From positions 1 to 59,956 of the forward strand of contig DATGMF010000069.1 of the NCBI GenBank assembly GCA_035293765.1: a stretch of DNA of 59,956 nt, given 5' to 3'. The notes under the pieces are model-generated. The model was given only the letters and a program-made list of their open reading frames with translations. It was not told where the DNA came from and did not search any database. The stretch's first letter is position 1; every line of letters starts with the position of its first letter. A program made the position numbers and the translations under genes. Shown here piece by piece: positions 42,020-50,353 of the stretch. This DNA is from DASRHT01 sp035293765 (GTDB taxonomy: Bacteria; Chloroflexota; Ktedonobacteria; Ktedonobacterales; Ktedonobacteraceae).

Positions 42020-43333
42020 ATGCACTCTGAAACTCCGGGAGCCACATCTCAGGTAGGGCGTGGGGATGTGGGAACTATTCGTGCCGCTGCTGAAGTGCTT
42101 AGTGGGAAGAGCAAAAAAGGGTTTTTTCGACAGTTGCTGCCATTTCTTGGACCAGCATTTATTGCCTGTGTGGCTTATATTGACCCCGGGAACTTTGCCA
42201 CCAACATTCAGGGAGGCGCCAGTTTCGGCTACCTGCTCGTCTGGGTAATTGTTGGTAGCAATGTGATGGCGATGCTGATTCAGATACTTTCCGCCAAGCT
42301 TGGTATTGCCACAGGGCTAAACCTGGCGGAAATGTGCCGTGAATACTTCCCCCGACCCGTTGTCTGGGCAATGTGGGGGCTGGCCGAAATCGTCGCGATG
42401 GCTACCGATCTGGCTGAGTTTCTAGGGGCCGCCCTCGGCTTTCAATTACTCTTTCATATTCCCCTGCTCTGGGGAGGAATTTTGACCGGCATTGTCACCT
42501 TTGTCATTCTGGGATTGGGGAGATATGGTTTTCGCCCTCTAGAGGCCATCATTACTGCTCTGGTCGGTGTGATTGCGCTCTGTTATATCATCGAAACTTT
42601 TTTTGCCCAGCCTGATTGGGGCATAATCTCGTATCATGCTATTGCCCCGCAGTTTAGCGGTACGCAAAGTATCGTGCTGGCTTCCGGTATTCTGGGCGCG
42701 ACGGTGATGCCGCACGTAATCTACTTGCACTCTGCCTTAACGCAGGGGCGAATTGTAACGCGCGAGCCTAAAATGCTCAGAAAGCTCATCCGTTACGAAA
42801 TGATCGATGTATTGATTGCTATGGGCCTGGCTGGCTTTGTCAATGTCGCGATGTTAGTGATGGCGGCTGCAACGTTCCATCGCGTCGGGCTGGTTGATGT
42901 TGACACCATTGAAGAAGCATATAAAACATTAATGCCTTTGCTAGGGAATGCTGCTGGCTGGGTGTTTGGAGTTTCGTTATTGGCTTCGGGGATTTCCTCT
43001 TCGACGGTTGGCACTATGTCAGGTCAGATCATCATGCAAGGCTTTTTACGTCGTCAGATCCCGCTTTGGGTGAGGCGCGCGATAACAATGCTGCCCTCGC
43101 TGATCGTCATTGCCATCGGTTTTGAGCCGACACGTACACTGGTTATCAGTCAGGTGATACTCAGTTTTGGTATTCCCTTCGCCTTGATTCCTCTTATCAT
43201 GTTTACGCGCAGAAAAGATATTATGGGAATACTGGTCAATCATCGCATCACAACTGTTGCGGCAAGTATCGTAGCTGGCTTAATTATTATGCTCAATGTC
43301 TTTCTTCTCCATCAGACATTCTTTGGCAGGTAG
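42020..43333 (+). CDS. mntH: NRAMP-family divalent metal (Mn2+/Fe2+) transporter
   Basis: Proton-coupled metal importer of 437 residues with 11 predicted transmembrane segments. TM1 contains the metal-binding DPGN (AYIDPGNFATNIQGG), and TM6 contains the MPH motif (GATVMPHVIYLHSAL); a T-x-x-x-G rich consensus follows. A 40-residue cytoplasmic N-terminus precedes. The ATG at 42020 follows AAAGGGGA. A DtxR/MntR-like repressor gene lies convergently 157 bases downstream. Confidence 0.94.
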   Translation: MHSETPGATSQVGRGDVGTIRAAAEVLSGKSKKGFFRQLLPFLGPAFIACVAYIDPGNFATNIQGGASFGYLLVWVIVGSNVMAMLIQILSAKLGIATGLNLAEMCREYFPRPVVWAMWGLAEIVAMATDLAEFLGAALGFQLLFHIPLLWGGILTGIVTFVILGLGRYGFRPLEAIITALVGVIALCYIIETFFAQPDWGIISYHAIAPQFSGTQSIVLASGILGATVMPHVIYLHSALTQGRIVTREPKMLRKLIRYEMIDVLIAMGLAGFVNVAMLVMAAATFHRVGLVDVDTIEEAYKTLMPLLGNAAGWVFGVSLLASGISSSTVGTMSGQIIMQGFLRRQIPLWVRRAITMLPSLIVIAIGFEPTRTLVISQVILSFGIPFALIPLIMFTRRKDIMGILVNHRITTVAASIVAGLIIMLNVFLLHQTFFGR

Positions 43334-43489
43334 TTGCCATAGCTCAGGGGGAAAGGAGAGGGCTGAACGCTTTTCTCTCCGGCAGTGTCGCCCCGTATCG
43401 CGGGCAGAACAAATCATCCTCTCTTGCTGTGCGTGTGAATGCACCGCAGGAGGAGAAGACAGGCAGGAGCTTTCGAGAAACGTCCTGGC

Positions 43490-44188
43490 TTATGCGCTGG
43501 CGACCGGGTCGGGCTCCACGATGATGTGAACTGCCAGTTCTGTGCTCAACATGTGTTCGATCTGGTTCGGCTCCTCTCCTATGCGGATACGCAATGAGCC
43601 TCCAAAGGGAGCACGTTCAATCAGCCGGACGCGCGTTTCCGGGTAAAGCCCCAGTTGGCCCAGGTAGCGCAGCTTCTCCGCATCCTGATCGTGGACCCGC
43701 AGAATAAGTGCGGATTGCCCCTCTTTTAGCTCTTGCAGGGAATGGCCTTTGCGCAAAGAGATCGTCCCATCTTTACTGGGAATGGGGTCTCCGTGAGGGT
43801 CCACCGTTGGATAACCGAGCAGTGCATCGAGCTTATCTTCAAACTCTTCGGAAATGACATGCTCCAGTCGATCAGCTTCTGCATGTACTTTATCCCAGCT
43901 ATAACCTAACTCGCGTGCCAGGTAAAGTTCGAGCAGCCGATGATGCCGGATCACTTCCATTGCCTTGAGTTGTCCTGTTGCTGTTAGTCGTACGCCGCGA
44001 TATGGCATATGTTCAACCCAGCCAGCCGCCGCGAAGTCCTTAAACAACATTGTTACTGTGGCATCGCTTACTCCCAGGCGCTCACTGACCGCCGATGTTG
44101 ATACTTTCTGTCCACGTTCCTGCATTGCATAAATGACCTTCAAACAGTCACTAATACGAGGCGGTAAATCTTGAATTGGAGCGTCCAT
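43490..44188 (-). CDS. DtxR/MntR-family metal-dependent regulator
   Basis: A 232-residue regulator: winged helix residues 10-65 (DCLKVIYAMQERGQKVSTSAVSERLGVSDATVTMLFKDFAAAGW), metal/dimer domain (IRHHRLLELYLARELG...AEADRLEHVISEE) and C-terminal FeoA-like domain (LGLYPETRVRLIERAPFGG). The site-2 motif is ADRLEH, with Asp where the other homologue has Cys; this substitution fits a manganese-type sensor. Convergent with mntH, its likely target. ATG at 44188 follows AAAAGGAA. Confidence 0.9.
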   Translation of the reverse strand: MDAPIQDLPPRISDCLKVIYAMQERGQKVSTSAVSERLGVSDATVTMLFKDFAAAGWVEHMPYRGVRLTATGQLKAMEVIRHHRLLELYLARELGYSWDKVHAEADRLEHVISEEFEDKLDALLGYPTVDPHGDPIPSKDGTISLRKGHSLQELKEGQSALILRVHDQDAEKLRYLGQLGLYPETRVRLIERAPFGGSLRIRIGEEPNQIEHMLSTELAVHIIVEPDPVASA

Positions 44189-44290
44189 AGCATGAGTTCC
44201 TTTTAGATTTTTTTGACTTTTCTGCCAATGATATAACACATTTCTGCGTTTGCTGCAAGTTTTATTGTATGTAAAATTCAAATATGTCAG

Positions 44291-45667
44291 CTACTCACGA
44301 TTGGAAAGCGTTTGTTCGGCCTCCAGTTCATCGACGAACTGGCGCGCGAGACGACCGGAACGTCCCGTATGCTGGCGTTCCCATTGCAGTGCGCGGGCTC
44401 GAAGTTCCTCCTCTGGTAGTTGCAAGCCGCGCTGCTGAGCCAGGGTAACGGCAATTTTTAGATAGCGTTCCTGATCTGGCGTGGCGAAGGTAACGCGCAG
44501 GCCAAAGCGGGCCACGAGCGATTGCTTCTCCTCTATAGTGTCGCGCCAGTGGACATCATCACCCGGCTTTCCGCGCTCGCTGAACTGTTCGCGGATCAGG
44601 TTCAAGCGGTTCGTTGTTGCATAGATGAGCACATTGTGCGGACGCGCCTCTGCCGCCCCTTCGAGCAGCACTTTAAGGGCTTTATATTCCGTCTCGTGCG
44701 CTTCAAAAGAGAGGTCATCGATAAAAATCAGGAAGCGCGGCGCGCGGTCGCGGAGCTGGGCAATCAGCCAGGGGAGATCTTCGACCTGTTCTTTGCGTAA
44801 TTCGACCAGGCGCAATCCCTGATCAGCGTGGGCATTGACCAGCGCTTTTACAGTTGATGACTTGCCCGTACCAGGAGCTCCATAGAGCACAGCATCATGA
44901 GCGGGTAGCCCGTGCAGGAACCGCTCTAGATTGGCTTGAAGCAATGCCTGTTCGCGTTCATAGCCAATCAGCCCGCTGAGCTGAATGGGATCGGGGTGGG
45001 CGATCCCTGCTAACCCTTCTGCGCGCCCTTGCCAGCGTAAAACGTGGTAGTAGGCAAAGGGACCGGTTCCATGTTGTGCCCAATGTTTGGTCAGTGGATC
45101 AACCAGCGTATGCCAGTCTGTGCATTCTATCATACGATGACCGAAAGCATCGCGGGCCGAGAGCAGGCGCCGGGAGGGTCCAGGTGGAGCGAGGTTGTAC
45201 CAGGGGACCCAGGCATCTTGCAGACCTGGCATTGCCGAGGCGACAGTGTTGCGCGCTACATCCCATATCACCTGCGCCGTCAAGGCGAAGAGCTGGCGCA
45301 AGGCGCGCAAATCTCGCCCGGCCTGTTCTCGTATCGCTGGCGCAATGCCTGCTGTACCGGTGCGTTCGGCCTGGATGCTCCAGGGATTGGTGTCGTCAAG
45401 AATGCGCGTGACGAGATACGCCTGCCACGCGTCAGGTATGCCTGAGATCATCTCGCGCCCATTCGCTGAGTTTGCCAATGCATTGAAGGTTTGACTATAG
45501 GCCGCTGCTACCGCAGCTTCATCCAGTTCCGACTCTGTGAGCGCGAGGAGCAGCATGAGCATAGCTCTCCCAGCCTCACCCTCCAGCACGCCGCGCAGAA
45601 GCGTAATGCCATATACCGCCTCCAGAGCCGTTTGTATAGCTGTCTGTATACTCTGAGTCTTCATCAC
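44291..45667 (-). CDS. DUF815-family AAA+ ATPase
   Basis: A 458-residue cytoplasmic ATPase. The N-terminal half is helical and not conserved. The DUF815/COG2607 ATPase starts near residue 225: LIGYEREQALLQANLERFL, VLYGAPGTGKSSTVKAL (Walker A), LVELRKEQVEDLPWL, RFLIFIDDLSFEAHETEYKALK (Walker B), VLIYATTNRLNLIREQFSERG, and the C-terminal TGRSGRLARQFVDEL. Function not established in the family. It begins 103 bases upstream of the regulator gene on the same strand, so they could be cotranscribed. Confidence 0.88.
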   Translation of the reverse strand: MMKTQSIQTAIQTALEAVYGITLLRGVLEGEAGRAMLMLLLALTESELDEAAVAAAYSQTFNALANSANGREMISGIPDAWQAYLVTRILDDTNPWSIQAERTGTAGIAPAIREQAGRDLRALRQLFALTAQVIWDVARNTVASAMPGLQDAWVPWYNLAPPGPSRRLLSARDAFGHRMIECTDWHTLVDPLTKHWAQHGTGPFAYYHVLRWQGRAEGLAGIAHPDPIQLSGLIGYEREQALLQANLERFLHGLPAHDAVLYGAPGTGKSSTVKALVNAHADQGLRLVELRKEQVEDLPWLIAQLRDRAPRFLIFIDDLSFEAHETEYKALKVLLEGAAEARPHNVLIYATTNRLNLIREQFSERGKPGDDVHWRDTIEEKQSLVARFGLRVTFATPDQERYLKIAVTLAQQRGLQLPEEELRARALQWERQHTGRSGRLARQFVDELEAEQTLSNRE

Positions 45668-45823
45668 ACGAACCCGCTATTTCTCTTCCGTTTTCCTGAT
45701 CATGCCGTGTCATCACTGACGAAGAAAAAATTGAACCGCACTACCATTGCTATTGCCACGTCGCAGAAGTTACTATACAGAACAAGATGTTTATTTGCAA
45801 GCTTTTTAGGAGGGATTCGTACC

Positions 45824-46507
45824 ATGTCATCAGTAGCGCAATCTATTTCGTTTCCTGCAGGATCGGGACGAGTCGAGGGGTACCTGGTACGTCCTGAGGG
45901 TGATGGTCCTTTCCCTGGCGTCGTGGTGATTCACGAGATTTTCGGACTCAACGAGAACATCAAAGAGATTGCTCAACGGTTCGCGGATCAAGGCTATGTC
46001 GCGCTGGCGGTTGATTTATTTGCAGGCCATAATCGCGCTATCTGCATGTTTCGCTTTATGGGTCAGATCATGCTGAATCCGCTCAAAAACAACAGCATTC
46101 GCGACCTCAAAGCGGCCCTGACCTATTTAACGGAGCAGCCGGGCGTGGATAGCGCGCGTTTGGGGGCTATTGGCTTCTGTATGGGTGGCAGCTTCGCCGT
46201 TTCCTGGGCCTGCTCAGATAATCGCCTCAGAGCTATCGCACCCTTCTACGGCATGAATCCGCGTCCGCTGGAAGCGGTTGCACGCGCCTGCCCTGTTGTT
46301 GGCTCGTATCCTGACAAAGACTTTACCACTTCGCACGGTCAAAAGCTCGACGTTGCGCTGAACAACTATAACATTCCCCATGACATCAAAGTCTATCCCA
46401 ACTCCAAACACTCGTTCTTTAACGATAAAGGGAGCAATTACAACGAGGAGGCGGCAAAAGATTCCTGGCAGCGCATCATCACCTTTTTTTCTGAACATAT
46501 TGGATAG
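45824..46507 (+). CDS. Dienelactone hydrolase family protein
   Basis: A 227-residue alpha/beta-hydrolase. The nucleophile motif GFCMGGSFAVSWA uses Cys rather than Ser, characteristic of dienelactone hydrolases; the Asp and His are in SYPDKDFTT and NSKHSFFND. HEIFGLNENIKEIAQRFADQGYVALAVDLF is the family N-terminal signature. The substrate is unknown; the family includes carboxymethylenebutenolidase. ATG 45824 follows AGGAGGGA. Confidence 0.9.
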   Translation: MSSVAQSISFPAGSGRVEGYLVRPEGDGPFPGVVVIHEIFGLNENIKEIAQRFADQGYVALAVDLFAGHNRAICMFRFMGQIMLNPLKNNSIRDLKAALTYLTEQPGVDSARLGAIGFCMGGSFAVSWACSDNRLRAIAPFYGMNPRPLEAVARACPVVGSYPDKDFTTSHGQKLDVALNNYNIPHDIKVYPNSKHSFFNDKGSNYNEEAAKDSWQRIITFFSEHIG

Positions 46508-46541
46508 CTTGAAGAGGGTGGGGCAGGTATCGAATTGAGGG

Positions 46542-46568
46542 GTAGGGGCGGGGCTTGCCCCCGCCCTG
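46542..46568. repeat. GTAGGGGC-type repeat, copy 7
   Basis: GTAGGGGCGGGGCTTG and its CCCCCGCCCTG end form a near-perfect compact palindrome between the convergent dienelactone hydrolase and moaC genes. Confidence 0.75.
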
Positions 46569-46589
46569 ATGCGGCTCTAGAGAAGGCTT

Positions 46590-47099
46590 TTACTTTTGTT
46601 CAGGCTGAAACTCAATCGTGCCACTTTTGCCGCCGCTTTTGTGCGCGACATACGCCTGTTCAAGCGTGATGGTCCTATCCACGCCTTTGCACATATCGTA
46701 GATGGTAAGAGCTGCCACCGTTGCTGCTGTGAGCGCCTCGACCTCCACGCCTGTCTTATAAGTGGTACGCGTTCGCGCCTCGATATAGATCAATCCCTGT
46801 GCGCTATCGAGCGTAAACTGGACATCGATATGGGTCATTGGCAAGGGATGGCAGAGCGGGATGAGCTGTGGCGTTTGCTTAGCCGCCATAATCGCGGCTA
46901 TCTTGGCTACTTCCAGGACGCTGCCTTTAGCAATCTGGTTTGTCTCAATGAGGTGTAATGTTTGTGGAGCCAGGCGCACCCTTGCCCTGGCAATAGCCTC
47001 GCGCGCCGTCTCTGCCTTCTCCGTCACATCAACCATGCGAATATTGCCGCTCTCGTCCAAGTGCGTCAACTGCTTTGCCGACTTCGATTGTTCAGCCAT
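46590..47099 (-). CDS. moaC: Cyclic pyranopterin monophosphate synthase
   Basis: Second step of molybdenum-cofactor synthesis, with MoaA. The 169-residue protein carries the full family pattern: THLDESGNIRMVDVTEK, ARARVRLAP, AKIAAIMAAKQTPQLIPLCHPLP with the conserved CHP, TRTTYKTGVEVEALTAATVAALTIYDMCK, and HKSGGKSG at the end, all typical active-site elements. No other moa gene is nearby. Monocistronic. Confidence 0.96.
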   Translation of the reverse strand: MAEQSKSAKQLTHLDESGNIRMVDVTEKAETAREAIARARVRLAPQTLHLIETNQIAKGSVLEVAKIAAIMAAKQTPQLIPLCHPLPMTHIDVQFTLDSAQGLIYIEARTRTTYKTGVEVEALTAATVAALTIYDMCKGVDRTITLEQAYVAHKSGGKSGTIEFQPEQK

Positions 47100-47257
47100 G
47101 ATTGAACCTCTTATGCCAATTGATCGTTAGTAATGCGTCTGTCCTGACAGGGTATCACAAAATAGAGGAGGTGTGTAGCGCTCAGCCAGATACTCTACCT
47201 GGTCGGTGGATCGCCGGGGAGGAGACGATGAACCGGCTCCCCATGTCACTACATTGT

Positions 47258-47294
47258 GACGAGCCGCCGAGCGTCAAAAACGCTCGGCGGCTCG
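47258..47294. terminator. Strong GC-rich hairpin
   Basis: ACGAGCCGCCGAGCGT and its complement form a perfect 16-bp stem with a 5-base loop (caaaa). It lies between moaC and the formyltransferase fragment, 65 bases beyond the stop of the latter, which reads leftward. No strong U-run. Confidence 0.7.
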
Positions 47295-47361
47295 TTATGC
47301 TCGGCTTATCTTGCTCCAACAGGCCTTCCGTTTGCTGTTGTTGCTCGAAGGCTTCCATCGG

Positions 47362-48090
47362 CTATGTCCTCCTTGACACAGGAATGCGTAAGCGCTCAGT
47401 TGGCGATGAGACGCGCAAGGAGGAGCAGCCTCTTAACAGGCGTGCATCTGGTGGAACCTCTCGTCCATTATGCTCGATTGTCCTGATGCGCAGCCACCCA
47501 TCCCGAGCAGCAACGAGAGTATCATACTTTGTGTACAGGCTACCGCAAGGAACGGTCGGAGAGACGTCCTCTGGTGGATCTACTGCTTCCATTGATAGGA
47601 TGACGAGCTTATCGCCATGATCAGTCAGGGCGTAGGCGCCTGGAGAACGATATCCGGCACGAACGGTACGTAGAATCGTTTCTCTCTCATTTGCACAGTC
47701 GATCCAATAATCTTCCTCCTTCGGCTTTCCATAGTACGTCCGCTCCTGTTTGTTCTGGGCAACAGGACGGAATGATTGGTGAATCAGGAGAGGGATAACC
47801 TCCTGAAGCAACTCTACAGAGGCAGCGAAGTGGCTCTGGCGAATTGCGAGGGCTGTTTCCCCTCCAGAAAGGGCGATGCGTTTCTGGGCAATGAGAGAAC
47901 CGGCATCGATTTCGGGAGTTACAAGCAGCGCAGAGACTCCCCCCCGTTTCTCTCCATGCTTTGCCATCCAGAAAAAGGGAGCCCACCCCGCATAGCGAGG
48001 CAGGGGGCTCGGATGAAAATTCACCGTAGTCACCTCAGGGATGGAGAGAAGTTCCGCGCTAAGGATTTGCTGGTAATTGGCGATAATGAA
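47362..48090 (-). pseudogene. Formyltransferase family protein, N-terminus missing
   Basis: The reading frame from 48090 encodes FIIANYQQILSAELL, then NFHPSPLPRYAGWAPFFW, the catalytic Asn-His-Pro region of methionyl-tRNA formyltransferase-like enzymes, followed by GGVSALLVTPEIDAGSLIAQ and a C-terminal domain. The first 80 or so residues of the formyltransferase Rossmann domain are absent: the frame is closed by TAG at 48093-48091 and no start is present except an internal GTG at 48033. Such enzymes move a formyl group from formyl-tetrahydrofolate to an amine or sugar. The break coincides with the truncation of the divergent gene next door. Confidence 0.8.
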
Positions 48091-48093
48091 CTA

Positions 48094-48942
48094 GGGGTCC
48101 CTTCTACTCTTATTCCATCTTTGGAGCAGCAAGAGCAATCTTTTAAGGAAGAATTACATCATATACGTAAGCTCAACAGTGATCTTTTGTTGGAAGAACT
48201 GCGAGCCATTGCATTGCATCAGGACAATGACTTTATTCCAACGATGGCCTACGGGATTGAATGGAAAGGAGTCCGCTTTTCAAAATATCGTCAAATCCTT
48301 GAGGATCTGGAGCGAGCGCCCGAGGACGTCAAGGAACGTTTACTCAACTGTGTGGAAGAATACTAGGCGTGTGTCTTTTCACACCATTGGCCATCAATAC
48401 GCAAACAACTGGTGGCTGATGTAGCCGTTAAAGCGGCTGTTTTGAAGAATAGCCGCTTTAACGTTTTCCTGAAGAATATTTCAGAGCGTCTTTTTTGGGA
48501 TGAGGAATGTGGGGAGTTACATGTACGTAAGCCGTTTCGCTGGCATTACCATATGACAAACAAAGACTCCCTGGTATTTTTGCCAAGTTATTTTGTCTGG
48601 CCTCACTTATTTGTGGATAAGATTGGCCAGGGGATCCTGTTTACGTATGATTCTTCGAGAGCGCGTCAAGAGGCTTCAGCGCGGCACCCTGTTGATCGTA
48701 TTGCGGTCATTTGCGAGGCGCTGGGGGATCATTCTCGCTTACGGCTATTATCACTCTTACAAGACCGTCCTCTTACAACTCAAGCATTGGCGCAGCTTTG
48801 TCACCTGAGTGAGGGGACGGTCTCCCGGCACTTGCAGATTCTGAAACGAGCTCGCCTGATTACTTCACGCGCCGAAGGGAAATATGTCCTTTACTGGTGC
48901 CCGCTGCCCCTTTTCGATGTCCTGTCGCAGCTTGTGCGCTGA
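48094..48942 (+). pseudogene. ArsR-type regulator with DUF5937-like region, 5'-truncated and with amber stop
   Basis: The frame reads PSTLIPSLEQQEQSFKEEL...LLNCVEEY, then TAG at 48364-48366, then, in the same frame, ACVFSHHWPSIRKQLVADV...LVFLPSYFVWPHLFV, and an ArsR winged helix (ALGDHSRLRLLSLLQDRPLTTQALAQLCHLSEGTVSRHLQ). Actinobacterial-type regulators with this layout have a Trp after the Tyr, so the stop is likely TGG to TAG. The N-terminal part before P is missing. A 13-bp hairpin (48426-48463) followed by TTTT lies within the coding part. The last part could still be translated from a GTG at 48412 as a 176-residue protein. Confidence 0.75.
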
Positions 48943-48966
48943 CCACAGCCATGATCATGGCTACAG

Positions 48967-49545
48967 TCAGAAAAGTTGCAGTAATTCTGTGTAAGAAAAA
49001 GCATCTCGCGTAAAGGTCGTGTAGGTGCCCCTTTCGCACACCTCTTGTGCGATCCGACGCGTCAAGGCAAGACTTGCGCGCATAGGGCCAGACCCAAGAC
49101 TTACCCTTGTCACGCCAAGGCGCTGTAAGTCAGCAACAGGGGGGGTCGTGGTCGTCGCCAGGATATTAATTGGTCCATGAACTTCTTCGACAAGGGTTTT
49201 TATGAGAGAGCTTTCACTTACTCCTGGAAAAAACAGGCAATCTGCGCCAGCTTCGCGATAAGCATTTGCTCTTTGAATTGCTTGTTGCAGGCACTGCTCA
49301 GGAGGCTCCTGACCCAGGATGAAGACATCGGTGCGAGCGTTAAGAACGAGAGGGAGATTTTCTGCTAAAAGGTACTCTCGTATAGCTGCTATTTTCTCTC
49401 TTTGAAAAGAGACATCCGCTAACTGTGGAGTTCCCTGAGCAAGAGCGGCATCTTCTAAATTGAAGCCTGCGATACCGATATCGGCTGCTTTTTTTATTAT
49501 CGCCAGCACCTCTTTGATTGTCGTGCTAACGATCCATCGTCTCAC
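48967..49545 (-). pseudogene. Isocitrate lyase/PEP mutase family protein, N-terminally truncated
   Basis: The 192-residue frame contains the second half of the PEP-mutase barrel: IGIAGFNLEDA, LVLNARTDVF, AGADCLFFPGV and VTRVSLGSGPMRASL. Normal members are about 260-280 residues and begin with a LPNVWDAxSA domain and a catalytic Asp-rich stretch; about 75 residues are missing. The ATG at 49545 overlaps the stop of the upstream ArsR gene by four bases, so it may be translated, but key N-terminal residues are absent. Convergent with the broken ArsR gene; a 16-bp palindrome (48947-48962) lies between them. Confidence 0.7.
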
Positions 49546-50249
49546 TCACCTTTCGCGAAATCAGCTCTGGAGAGGTCAAATGCTTGTCTCAATCCGTCAA
49601 ATCCTTCATCGGTGACCTGTAGGGCTCGATTGAGTGCAAGCCGTTTGAGCCATCCAAGTTCGAAGCAGCGCGTTGCCAGCGCCGCGCCTAACGCACCTGC
49701 CACATGATACTGGCGTTCGCTCCAATCAAGGCAGCACGGTGCGAAGACGCGCCTTTGCCCTCTCAAAGCATGAACGTCGATCCCCAGGTTGAGAAAGCGT
49801 TCTGTGCCCCTCTCAGTCACCAGAAAATGTCGGTTTTCCTCAACCAGATGCTTTTGCTGTACGAGCGCTGCGGTTATCCTGACGCCGAGCGCTCCTGCCA
49901 GATGATCATAGCAGGTGCGGGCGAAACGAATGGCTTTGCCGGTCTCTGCCTCCCGTAAGGAGCGAATCGGTCGAGGAGGGGAATGCGTGGCTAAAGCTTC
50001 GAGCAGCTGCACTATTGTAGGATCGGCTAAGCGAAAGTAGCGATGCCGTCCCTGCCGCTCAGCGATGAGCAGTTTTGCCTCGACCAGTTTTGTGAGATGA
50101 ATGCTGGCAACGGAGGGAGAAACGCGTGCCGAACGCGCAAGTTCCCCCGCAGGAAGGGCGCGGCCATCGCTGAGCATAGTGAGAAAACAGGCTCGGGTGG
50201 GGTCTGCTAAAAGCATGGCTGTGTAGGCAATATTTGCGTCTGCAAGCAT
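49542..50249 (-). CDS. ArsR-family transcriptional regulator
   Basis: A 235-residue regulator. The winged helix is residues 10-90 (LLADPTRACFLTMLSDGRALPAGELARSARVSPSVASIHLTKLVEAKLLIAERQGRHRYFRLADP). The C-terminal part (about 130-230) contains ERFLNLGIDV, RRVFAPCCLDWSERQYHVAGALG and GWLKRLALNRALQVTDEG, typical of full-length ArsR regulators of transporters. CC in the sensor region is a possible metal or redox site. It is divergent from the MFS exporter gene, 104 bases apart, and is probably its repressor. Confidence 0.9.
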   Translation of the reverse strand: MLADANIAYTAMLLADPTRACFLTMLSDGRALPAGELARSARVSPSVASIHLTKLVEAKLLIAERQGRHRYFRLADPTIVQLLEALATHSPPRPIRSLREAETGKAIRFARTCYDHLAGALGVRITAALVQQKHLVEENRHFLVTERGTERFLNLGIDVHALRGQRRVFAPCCLDWSERQYHVAGALGAALATRCFELGWLKRLALNRALQVTDEGFDGLRQAFDLSRADFAKGE

Positions 50250-50353
50250 ATTTCACTCCAACTTAAACTATTTTTGGTTTTTAATTAAAGAGAGCACCCC
50301 ATCCCACAAGGGGTGAAGCAGTTAACTGAACAACAGCATGAACGGAGATCATT

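Noticed and set aside
47102..47620. Rightward frame antisense to the formyltransferase fragment
   Set aside because: It crosses a strong hairpin and lacks any family resemblance.
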